Of a stretch of DNA of 7,584 nucleotides, positions 1 to 7,100 are shown one piece after another (the first letter of the stretch is position 1; the number at the start of each line of letters is the position of its first letter). Below the pieces are notes generated by a model. It worked only from the letters and a program-made list of their open reading frames with translations. It was not told where the DNA came from and did not search any database. The DNA comes from CAYUYM01 sp964449305 (GTDB lineage Bacteria > Bacteroidota > Ignavibacteria > SZUA-365 > CAYQST01). The translations under genes were made by a program, and so were the position numbers. The stretch covers positions 1-7,584 of the forward strand of contig CAYUYM010000165.1 in NCBI GenBank assembly GCA_964449305.1, read 5' to 3'.

Positions 1-606
1 GAGATCAAGGACGCGGGCGACGTGGATGTGACGTCGAACTACGACATCACCTACGCCCAGAACACCACGGGTGAGATCACCCAGTATCCGATCACCGTGA
101 CGGCGGCGACGGACACGAAGACCTATGATGGAACCACCTCGTCGGATGGCATCCCCACCATCAGCCTGTACGTTGCTGGCGACACCACCGATGCCATGCC
201 AACACAGGTCTACGATACGAAGATGGTCGGATCATCGAAGACCATGACAGCATCCGGCCTCACAATCAAGGACGCAGGATCCAATGATGTCACCGCCAAC
301 TATGACATCACCTATATCGACGATCTTACCGGAGTGATCAGCACATATCAGCTGACCGTTACTGCTGTCACTGATACGAAGGTGTACGATGATACGACCA
401 CCTCAACGGCGACCCCGATTGTCGGAACCCTGGTCGCTGGCGATCTGGTCGACATCGCTCCGATCCAGGTGTACGATACGAAGTATGTCGGAACCGGGCA
501 CACCATGACAGCCTCCGGGCTTGTGATCAAGGATGGTTCAAGCGCAAACATGACGTCGAACTACGACATCACCTATGTGCAGGACTATACCGGAGTGATC
601 AATCCC
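1..606 (+). repeat. Tandem 261-bp YDG/MBG-type repeats inside the surface-protein gene
   Basis: Two complete 87-codon units (85-345 and 346-606) follow the last part of a third (1-84). Each unit has the order ITVTA/LTVTA, TDTKxYDxTT, VAGD, QVYDTKxVG, TMTASGLxIKD, NYDITY and TGxI. The equivalent NYDITY region recurs at exactly 261-bp steps (29, 290 and 551), with no insertions or deletions. A 25-nt stretch is identical between 29-53 and 551-575, while the middle unit differs at synonymous and conservative positions. YDG-type units usually form beta-rich stalk modules in large adhesins. More units probably lie upstream of the window. Confidence 0.9.
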
Positions 607-2814
607 GGAATCGCCGATGCCAGCATGTCCACACTCACCCCGCTGCTATCCACCATCACGGCTGACAGTGTGGCGACACAGGTGCTCACGGTCACCGCGA
701 AGGATGCATATGGAAACAACACCGGTGCAACAGGCCTGACAGTGACGATCACGAAGCAGTCCGGTACCGGTACCATCGACACGGTGGTCGACAATGGCGA
801 TGGGACCTACTCAGCGACGGTGCTGTCCCCGACACTTGTGGGCAGCGGCGTGTTTGTCGCAACCCTTGGTGGCAATCCTGTGATGAACGGTGGAACGAGC
901 CAGACCGAGGCGACGGTGAACTACGAGGCCGGTCCGGCTGCGCAGTATCTTGTCACCGCGTCCAATTATGCGCCGCCATCGGGCACCAACATCACCATCT
1001 GGGCACAGCTTGCCGATCAGTACGGTAATCCTGTTGCGACGGCTGGCAACGTGGTCACCTGGAGCAAGACCGGCAGCGGTGGATTCTTCTATGATGCCAC
1101 CTCGCCCACGAATGCCTCCGGTATTGCCACAGTGATCATGAAGACAGGATCTGTCTCCGCGACGGTCCATTTCGTGACTGCGACGACGGCTGCCATCACC
1201 GGGACCTCCGATTCCATCATCACCACCTACAGCGCTCCGACGCACTACCTTGTGACGGCGGACACATACTCGTTGCAGGGTGGTGGAAGCGTGACCATCA
1301 CGGCCCAGCTCAAGGACGTCAGCGACAACAACGTCCCACTCTTTGGCCAGACGGTCACCTGGAGCAAGACCGGCGACCTCGGCAGCTTTGCTTCGGCAAC
1401 ATCCGTGACAGATTCCAATGGTGTCGCCACCGTGCTCTTCAACACAGGCGTCATCGCGACCGCGTACAACTTCACCGCAACCGACGACAGTCTGTTGACG
1501 GGGACCTCCGATACCGTCTTCACCTGGCTGCCGTCCTGCACCCTCACGGGTACAGTCCGGTACAACGATCCTCAGCTCATCGGCATGGATGGCATCATGA
1601 TCTCGGTGTTCAATGGTGCTCCGCCGGCCTCCGGTATGCCGCTCGCAACCGGGACCACCTCGGCATCCGGCGTCTACAGCCTGCCGAGCCTGCCATCCGG
1701 AACGTACACCCTGCGTGTCCAATCCGCGAACGGTGGCAACTGGCAGACATGGGGCGGTGTGAACTCGATGGATTACCTGCGCGTGCTTCAGCATGCCACG
1801 AATCCCATCCCGACCACACCGACGCTCCTGCGGTTTGCGGCCGATGTCAAGACACCGTTCCTGACGATCAACACGGTGGACGCAAACGCCATCCGCTCCG
1901 CATACCTTACCAACAATCCCAGCGGCTTCGACAAACCGAAGTGGCTGTGGTCACTGGGTATCAATCCTGGAACGCTAGGTACGTTCGCCAACCCGCCGTA
2001 CTCCCATGCGACGGAATTCCAGATCACCATCAACCAGCTCACGACAACCTACGACATCTGGGGCCTCTGCGCCGGTGATGTGAACGGTTCCTACATCCCG
2101 CCGAGTGGTCTCAAGAAGGGCGATGCCCATCCGCTCCTCGACGTCGGCTACGAGGGCATGATGCCGGCAACGCCGGGTGAGACCTTCGAGCTGCCGGTGC
2201 GTGTGAATCGTGCCATGGTGGTCGGTGGCGTCACGCTGTTCTTCAAGAACTCGAGCGACCTCGTCATCCGCGGCGCACGCATGGCCCAGCCGAGCGACAA
2301 TGCAGTCGACATGGTCACCATGGACAACAGCACACGGCTCTTCTGGTACTCCCTCACCCCGCAGCGTGTCGATGCCGATGAGGCGTTGATCTACGTGACG
2401 GTGGAAGCCCTGCCGAAGTTCAATGGCGACATTCCCGCCATGCTCGAGCTCACCGCCGATGTCGAGAACGAAATCGGCGATGCAACCGGCGCAACCATCG
2501 ACAAGGCCATGATCCTCATGCCGAAGGTTGGAAACGCGGTTCCCGAGCTCGCCGTGGATGTCTATCCGAATCCCGCGAGCAACAATGCCACCGTGACCTA
2601 CAAGACCACGGATGACGGCAACGCCCGCGTCGTCCTCTACAACATGTCGGGCCAGGAAGTGGCCGTCGTCACGGAAGGACGCATCAGCCACGGTTCGCAC
2701 ATCGCTCCGCTGAATGTCTCCAACCTGCCGGTCGGAACCTACATCCTGCGGATGACCTTCGAGTCCAACGGCCGCATCGAGACGCGGACGAAGCCGGTGA
2801 TGATCACCCGCTGA
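1..2814 (+). CDS. Large multidomain cell-surface protein with C-terminal T9SS type A sorting domain (5' partial)
   Basis: The reading frame is open from the first base, so the true start and signal peptide lie upstream; the GTG at 22 is not a credible start because it falls inside a repeat. Counting residues from codon 22, the order is: YDG/MBG-type repeats (to about 195); three invasin/Big_1-like Ig domains (about 200-305, 308-407, 408-507); a carboxypeptidase-regulatory/SdrD_B-like domain (about 506-577, with SGVYSLPSLPSGTYTL); a degenerate dockerin-like pair (VNSMDYLRVLQ at about 580 and INTVDANAIRSAY at about 626) followed by GDVNGSYIPP at 685; a cohesin-like beta domain (about 713-830); and a T9SS type A sorting domain (about 842-930) with VYPNPASN, GTYILRM and a basic C-terminus. 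In this family the last domain directs export through the outer membrane and attachment to the surface. The role is inferred to be adhesive or structural; no catalytic site is visible. Domain names come from motif recognition, not a profile search. Confidence 0.93.
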   Translation, partial: EIKDAGDVDVTSNYDITYAQNTTGEITQYPITVTAATDTKTYDGTTSSDGIPTISLYVAGDTTDAMPTQVYDTKMVGSSKTMTASGLTIKDAGSNDVTANYDITYIDDLTGVISTYQLTVTAVTDTKVYDDTTTSTATPIVGTLVAGDLVDIAPIQVYDTKYVGTGHTMTASGLVIKDGSSANMTSNYDITYVQDYTGVINPGIADASMSTLTPLLSTITADSVATQVLTVTAKDAYGNNTGATGLTVTITKQSGTGTIDTVVDNGDGTYSATVLSPTLVGSGVFVATLGGNPVMNGGTSQTEATVNYEAGPAAQYLVTASNYAPPSGTNITIWAQLADQYGNPVATAGNVVTWSKTGSGGFFYDATSPTNASGIATVIMKTGSVSATVHFVTATTAAITGTSDSIITTYSAPTHYLVTADTYSLQGGGSVTITAQLKDVSDNNVPLFGQTVTWSKTGDLGSFASATSVTDSNGVATVLFNTGVIATAYNFTATDDSLLTGTSDTVFTWLPSCTLTGTVRYNDPQLIGMDGIMISVFNGAPPASGMPLATGTTSASGVYSLPSLPSGTYTLRVQSANGGNWQTWGGVNSMDYLRVLQHATNPIPTTPTLLRFAADVKTPFLTINTVDANAIRSAYLTNNPSGFDKPKWLWSLGINPGTLGTFANPPYSHATEFQITINQLTTTYDIWGLCAGDVNGSYIPPSGLKKGDAHPLLDVGYEGMMPATPGETFELPVRVNRAMVVGGVTLFFKNSSDLVIRGARMAQPSDNAVDMVTMDNSTRLFWYSLTPQRVDADEALIYVTVEALPKFNGDIPAMLELTADVENEIGDATGATIDKAMILMPKVGNAVPELAVDVYPNPASNNATVTYKTTDDGNARVVLYNMSGQEVAVVTEGRISHGSHIAPLNVSNLPVGTYILRMTFESNGRIETRTKPVMITR
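943..1542 (+). repeat. Two tandem 300-bp Ig-like (invasin/Big_1 type) units
   Basis: Units at 943-1242 and 1243-1542 are in register at exactly 100 codons. The starts (QYLVTA and HYLVTA), the central TVTWSKTG/VVTWSKTG and the ends (TGTSDS and TGTSDT) all recur 300 bp apart. A 22-nt block is identical at 1053-1074 and 1353-1374. The preceding Ig-like domain (about 607-942) is more diverged and carries the VTAKDAYGN motif typical of bacterial Ig-like folds. The pair looks like a duplication inside the stalk of the surface protein. Confidence 0.88.
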
Positions 2815-2834
2815 TCCACCGACACACCATGATC

Positions 2835-2866
2835 GGAAAGGGCGCGGATTTTTCCGCGCCCTTTCC
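2835..2866 (+). terminator. Hairpin terminator after the surface-protein gene
   Basis: A perfect GC-rich inverted repeat begins 20 bases after the TGA stop. GGAAAGGGCGCGG (2835-2847) pairs with CCGCGCCCTTTCC (2854-2866), and an extra A-T pair closes a TTTT loop. No T-tract follows on either strand, so it is not a textbook intrinsic terminator. Its position and strength still make it the obvious 3' end of this transcript, either by stalling polymerase or by protecting the end from exonucleases. Confidence 0.75.
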
Positions 2867-3039
2867 ATATCGATCCAGCCTTCTTCCAGTGACCATTCCT
2901 GTCATCACTCAACCGCGATGCCCACTCCATCGTTTCCATCAAATCTGCGATGGTCGGGTGGGCGCATCCTGGATGTGATGCCCTCCCGGGTCACGTCGTC
3001 TGATGTGGGCATGGACTCCGACGTTCTCCCCACGTGGTT

Positions 3040-3155
3040 GATCAGCAGGTGACTGCTCTGCCACCGGATACATTGTCGGCGTGCGATCCACACTGTCGTG
3101 TGGAGTTCAGTCACTGCTCCATGCAATCCACTGCATACGTCGGATCAGCAGGTGA
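3040..3155. repeat. Pair of 13-bp direct repeats, GATCAGCAGGTGA
   Basis: GATCAGCAGGTGA occurs identically at 3040-3052 and 3143-3155, 103 bp apart, in otherwise unremarkable intergenic DNA. The first copy forms part of a small hairpin whose GTGA loop fits the GNRA pattern; the second copy does not. No function is assigned. Confidence 0.55.
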
Positions 3156-3180
3156 ATTCGTGGGTTGCCCATGACACACC

Positions 3181-3218
3181 ATCCCCGCAAGGAAACACCG
3201 GTGTATCCTTGCAGGGAT
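3181..3218 (-). terminator. 38-bp imperfect palindrome, candidate terminator of the lipoprotein gene
   Basis: Seventeen of nineteen base pairs match around the centre ACACCGGTGT (3195-3204). The two exceptions are 3186/3213 and 3194/3205. In plus-strand RNA the first is a C/A mismatch; in minus-strand RNA it becomes a U-G wobble, so the hairpin is more stable when transcribed from the minus strand. It starts 73 bases beyond the lipoprotein stop codon on that strand. No T-tract follows. It could also be a protein-binding site, since the DNA itself is nearly symmetric. Confidence 0.45.
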
Positions 3219-3236
3219 CTGAGGAGTGGGGCTGTT

Positions 3237-3258
3237 CCCTGATGAAGGAGAATCAGGG
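3237..3258 (-). terminator. Short hairpin 3' of the lipoprotein gene
   Basis: CCCTGAT (3237-3243) and ATCAGGG (3252-3258) form a perfect 7-bp stem with an 8-base loop, about 32 bases past the minus-strand stop codon. There is no T-tract. It could be the proximal terminator, with the larger 3181-3218 hairpin behind it. Confidence 0.3.
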
Positions 3259-3290
3259 TGTTCTGGCAGGAAGGCGTCGCACGTACGATG

Positions 3291-3713
3291 TCACTTGCGC
3301 TTGTTGGCAGTGATGGAACTTGTGAAGCGGAGTTCTGCCGGAGATGTCGCGTTGTATCCCATGTAATTGCCAGTGAGCACATCAGGACTGTTGAATTTGA
3401 GCGAGAACTCCGCATAACCCAGCTTGTTGTCCGATGGCCAATAGAAGTAGTCTGTGCGGAGGCGGATCTCCCACGGGCCGTCCTTCACAGTCTGGGATTT
3501 CGTTCCTGTCAGGTTGACCTTCTTCCAGCTTGTGAACGTCCCACTGATGTTTCTGTTGCTTTCTGCCAGGGCCAGCTCGCCTGAACCGGTTGTGCTTTGG
3601 AGAAAATCGAAGGTTCCGTTGACGTAGTATTCTGGATAGGGGGCTGTCCCGGTTTCCTTGCAGCCACAGGTGAGAAGGGCACAAAGCGCGAGCACGGAAA
3701 ACACTGTCCTCAT
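3291..3713 (-). CDS. Small predicted lipoprotein of unknown function
   Basis: This 140-residue protein starts at the ATG at 3713. A GAGG Shine-Dalgarno sequence (3719-3722) lies five bases upstream and supports that start. The N-terminus is a short lipoprotein signal: basic residue R2, a hydrophobic stretch to about 16, then TCGC. Acylation is most likely at Cys18; the box is imperfect because Thr, not Leu, stands at -3. The mature part (about 123 residues) alternates polar and hydrophobic residues and repeats G-T-F/S-G-T-F style turns (VNGTFDF at 31, NISGTF at 55, DVLTGNY at 111). This suggests a small all-beta fold, perhaps a lipocalin-like barrel, but that is inference. I do not recognise the family. 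It is transcribed alone, divergently from the beta-helix gene and convergently with the surface-protein gene. Confidence 0.85.
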   Translation of the reverse strand: MRTVFSVLALCALLTCGCKETGTAPYPEYYVNGTFDFLQSTTGSGELALAESNRNISGTFTSWKKVNLTGTKSQTVKDGPWEIRLRTDYFYWPSDNKLGYAEFSLKFNSPDVLTGNYMGYNATSPAELRFTSSITANKRK

Positions 3714-3770
3714 GGGTACCTCGAATGCTGTCGTTGAAGAAGGTTGGCGGAGGATGAAACGTCACACCGG

Positions 3771-3938
3771 TCATGCAAGATGCATCAATGTCCCCTGAGA
3801 GTCAAGGTGGACAGCAGGAAGCAGCACATGCTCAGGGCGACACATGAGAATAGTCCTTGGAATTGTCGGGTTGAAGCAGTATACTTGATCGATAGGAACC
3901 ACGTGTAATCGGTCAACGATCGTAGCACGCAGCTTCAT
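3771..3938 (-). CDS. Doubtful 55-codon ORF resembling the N-terminal half of a LytTR DNA-binding domain
   Basis: The frame begins ATG (3938-3936) and ends TGA at 3771. An in-frame TTG at 3980 could extend it. AGGGG five bases before the ATG is a weak ribosome binding site. The stretch VDRLHVVPIDQVYCF resembles the beginning of LytTR domains, where a pattern like 'hhVPhDpIxYF' is typical. The usual second half of about 50 residues, with its RIHRS-type motif, is missing, and I see no continuation in the other two frames downstream. It uses several codons (TTA, CCT, ACT, ATT) less favoured in the neighbouring genes. It may be a remnant of a regulator, a small real protein, or chance. Confidence 0.22.
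   Translation of the reverse strand: MKLRATIVDRLHVVPIDQVYCFNPTIPRTILMCRPEHVLLPAVHLDSQGTLMHLA
3856..3887 (+). promoter_or_regulatory. Weak Bacteroidota-type promoter candidate
   Basis: CTTG (3856-3859), a 20-base spacer and TATACTTG (3880-3887) resemble the Bacteroidota pattern TTTG, 19-21 bases, TAnnTTTG, with one mismatch in each element. If used, it would drive the beta-helix gene with a leader of about 280 bases. A second AT-rich patch, TATATCCTAGAAT (4093-4105), is nearer to the gene and is an alternative -10 region, but I see no good partner element upstream of it. Confidence 0.2.
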
Positions 3939-3955
3939 GGCCGCCCCTGCGGCCA
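3938..3955. repeat. GC-rich 7-bp hairpin in the divergent intergenic region
   Basis: TGGCCGC (3938-3944) pairs with GCGGCCA (3949-3954 plus 3955) around a CCCT loop. It overlaps the possible start of the doubtful minus-strand ORF and would mask its ribosome binding site in RNA. It could equally be an operator in the region between two divergent genes. Confidence 0.4.
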
Positions 3956-4000
3956 ACTTGCATGATACATACCCATACAAGGTGTTACGCCAGTGTCTGC

Positions 4001-4030
4001 GTCATGGCATGCATCGACATGTGCCATGAC
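4001..4030. repeat. 9-bp perfect inverted repeat upstream of the beta-helix gene
   Basis: GTCATGGCA (4001-4009) and TGCCATGAC (4022-4030) are exact reverse complements separated by 12 bases. The arms lie about one helical turn or two apart, as in an operator, and could also form a hairpin in the long leader RNA. They sit roughly 145 bases before the start codon. The following 25 bases contain short repeated CATGACCAT and CATCC words. Confidence 0.45.
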
Positions 4031-4162
4031 CATGACCATCCATCCGCATCCATGCAGCCAACGGGATTTCATCAGAACCCCGGGGGTGAGTGTATATCCT
4101 AGAATGACCCCCTGCTGCGTGTCGCGGTTCGGGGCTTTCGCACGCTTCCTTTCCCATCAATC

Positions 4163-4168
4163 AGGAGG
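4163..4168 (+). promoter_or_regulatory. Ribosome binding site that fixes the beta-helix gene start
   Basis: A full AGGAGG lies five bases before the ATG at 4174. Translation from that ATG gives a textbook signal peptide, so the start is well supported over the overlapping longer frames nearby. Confidence 0.85.
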
Positions 4169-4173
4169 GCATA

Positions 4174-7100
4174 ATGCTCCAACCATTTCCCATTCGATCA
4201 GTGTGGCGACTGGCCCTGTTCTTCCTCATCGGCCTGTTGGTGGCAATACCGACGGGTTCCGCGCTGGCAGTGCCACCAGGCATCCACGTCGATGCCAGCT
4301 ACACGAGCACCAATTGCGGTGGACACATCTGGGGCGTCGACGCCTTTGCCACCATCCAGGAGGGCGTCAACGCGGCAGGTCTCGGCTGGATGGTCTACGT
4401 CGCTCCGGGCACCTACGTCGAATCCAACATCCTTGTAAGCCAGGATGTCACCATCGAAGGAACGGGGATTTCCCGTGAGGATGTGATCGTGGTCCCGGCA
4501 GCTGAGGACGCAAATGTCGACAATGCCTTCGGTTCGTCGGCACAGAATTGCTTCATCATCCGCGCCAACAACGTCACGATTCGCAATCTCACCATCAACG
4601 GGCGCGGGAATCCGCTGCTCACCGTCGGCAAAAACAACTACCGCATCGGCATTGTGACCGCAGATGCCACGTATCCCGGGGGAGGCGGGGGATCGTGGAG
4701 CAACCTCCACGTGGACAACGTCGTCGTCCGTCACGTGTACCGCCGTGGCATCTCCGTTTTTCCGCGCACCAACAGTGGCACCATCGTGGAGAACTGCCGC
4801 GTGGATTCCGTGGCCTACAACCATGGTCTGTATCTCTGTGGGCCCTCGCAGGCACTGAACAACACCATCACGCACTGCTTCCAGGGCATTGTGTTCGACC
4901 TCGACGCAACATCACCCCTCGGGACGAATGTGATCACGGGCAACACCCTGAGCCAGATCAGCAACTTCCCAGGCTGCTGGGGCTGGTCGGCACCCAGCAC
5001 CTACAACGGACAGCCCCGGGCGATCCAGTTCAACTGCTCCGATCCCGCATGCCGCCCGGTGGAGATCCGGAACAATGTGATCGACGACATCGGCTCCACC
5101 GGTGGAGTCGGGACGGTCGGCGTGTACATGCGCCTGGGTGACACGAACTCGGAGCTCACCGGCAACACCATCACGCTCACGTCGGATGGCACGCTTGCAC
5201 AGAATGTGGGTCTGCTGCTGGGATGGTCCTATGCCAAGGGTTACCTCGTGTCGGGCAACACCATCAATTCCGGCGGGACAGGAATGGGCATGATGGTCCA
5301 TGCCGTGGGTTCAGCGGGCGATCCCATGGAGATCGAGGGGAACACGCTCACAGGCACTTCGAGCACGCACAGCGCCCCCGGAGATGGCACAGGGATCTAC
5401 GTCTCAAACCACTACCTTTTTGCGCCACAGGATTCCACGGGGTCATACATCACGGTGTCGGATGGCAACACGATCACCGGGTATGCCCGTGGCATCGACA
5501 TGGATCGCCACACGACCGTGACAAAGGAAATCACCGCGAACATCCATGGCAACACCATCAGCGGCAATGTCGCCGGGATCGTGGCGACATCGATGGTGAA
5601 CGCGGTCGACGCCACCAGCAACTGGTGGGGAACTGCGAACGGACCTGCACATGCAAAGAACGTGTTCAACACGGGCAGCCAGGGGAACTCCGTGACCAAC
5701 ATGGTCACGTACGTGCCCTGGCTTGATGCCCCCCCGCAGACGGGTGTCGACTACGGCCCGATCACCAACAATGATGTTCCCACCGAGTTCTACAGCAACT
5801 TCACCGATGCCATCGCCGGCACCACGGCGGGCGGGACGATCACCGCGGCAGCAGGGACATTCACGGAATCGTCCACCATCACCAAAGCCCTCACGCTGAA
5901 TGGTGCGAAGGCCGGGGTGGATGCTCGCACGCGCAACACGGCGAGTGGAGAATCCATCATCGATGGAACGGGGCTGCCCGCAGCGCAGCACGATGGCATG
6001 TTCATTGCCAATGGTGTGTCGAACGTGGTGATCGATGGCTTCGAGTTCAGCAACTGGTATCTCGCCACGACACTGAACGGCGACGGCAATGCGATCTCGT
6101 CCTACTGCATGAGCGCAGACACACTTGGTGCATCCAACGTCACAATTCTGAACAACTACATCCACGATGTCGGCTACAACGGCATCCTTGTGGGCAGCGA
6201 AAATGCACGCTTCAACTCCATGACGGTGCAGTCGGGCTGGATCATCCAGATGAACCTGATCGAGGATTTCACCTATGCCGGCATCGAGCTGACGAATGTG
6301 ACACAGGCTCAGGTGCTCGACAACACCATCGCCGCTCCATCCACCCTCTTCAACGATCCGGGTGACGCCGGTGTGGGCATTGAGATTGCTGCACGGTCGC
6401 GGACGAAACCGGTCGTGGCCGGAACAAACTCCCTTGTTCAGGGAAACACGATCACCGGCAGTTTCGTCGCCGGATCCCGTGCGGCGGTCAACCTGCTCTC
6501 ACGAACGTATCAGGCGGCAAGCAATGCCACACTTGGCTCCGTGACCGTGGACAACAACACCATCACCGGGGCGACAAACGTGCGTGCAGGTGTGCTTGCT
6601 GTGGCGGAGAGCCGCAACAACGGTCCTGCGACCATTGCCACACTGGCAATCACGAACAACACGCTCGATGGCAACAACCAGGGCGTGGAGTTGCACAACT
6701 ATGTGAAGTCGGGATCCGGGACTGCAACGCATTCCAATGTCACCATCACAGGGAACAGCCTGTCGAGCAATACAACGAACGGTGTCCATCTCATGGCCGC
6801 GACATCGGGCGCAGGTGTCACCGTCTCGTCGAACAGCATTCTGTTGAACGGCCTGTATGGCATCCGGCATGAAGGCAGCGGCACGCTGGCCGCGACTTGC
6901 AACTGGTTCGGAGAGACAGGCACATCGGATGTCGAATCCATGGTGAGCGGGTCTGTCACCTTCGTTCCTTTCAACATCAGTGCAGTCGGGCCGTGTACCG
7001 GTGGGCCGGTCAAGGTGATCCATCTTGGCAGTGTCGCTTCCGTGCATACGACCATTCAGGCTGGAGTGACGGCCGCCCTGCCAGGTGACTCTGTGCTGGT

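Larger units (their letters stand above)
2867..3290. other. Intergenic region without a convincing gene
   Basis: No frame here has both a credible ribosome binding site and a recognisable protein. The stretch instead holds short hairpins: AGCAG/CTGCT around a GTGA loop (3044-3057), TCCACAC/GTGTGGA around TGTC (3087-3104) and ATGCA/TGCAT (3121-3136). It also contains a 13-bp direct repeat, a 38-bp imperfect palindrome and a hairpin close to the lipoprotein gene's 3' end, which are listed separately. It could be decayed sequence, or a 3' region carrying a small RNA; the sequence does not decide between these. Confidence 0.5.

Noticed and set aside
811..1794. 327-codon minus-strand open frame opposite the surface-protein gene
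   Set aside because: Its composition (Arg/Gly/His-rich, no domain pattern) is what antisense reading of GC-rich codons gives, and the sense strand encodes clear tandem repeats and Ig-like domains.
1975..2868. 297-codon minus-strand open frame opposite the surface-protein 3' end
   Set aside because: It runs antisense to the cohesin-like and T9SS domains and through the terminator hairpin, with no recognisable protein features.
3098..3313. 71-codon plus-strand frame in the intergenic region
   Set aside because: It crosses the 38-bp palindrome, starts at GTG with no ribosome binding site, overlaps the lipoprotein gene's 3' end and has no recognisable motif.
3107..3415. 102-codon minus-strand frame overlapping the lipoprotein gene
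   Set aside because: It is out of frame with the lipoprotein, lacks a ribosome binding site and contains only low-complexity Ser/Arg-rich sequence.
3382..3774. 130-codon minus-strand frame overlapping the lipoprotein gene
   Set aside because: The lipoprotein frame has a Shine-Dalgarno sequence, signal peptide and lipobox; this one has an Arg/His/Pro-rich translation typical of a shifted frame.
4077..4085. CCCCGGGGG run as a possible regulatory palindrome
   Set aside because: It is too short and simple to distinguish from chance in GC-rich DNA.
3993..4478. 161-codon plus-strand frame overlapping the start of the beta-helix gene
   Set aside because: From 4174 it is an out-of-frame reading of the beta-helix gene. 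The beta-helix start has a full AGGAGG and a signal peptide, and this frame has neither.
5443..6165. 240-codon minus-strand frame opposite the beta-helix gene
   Set aside because: It is an antisense shadow of repetitive coding sequence with no domain pattern.
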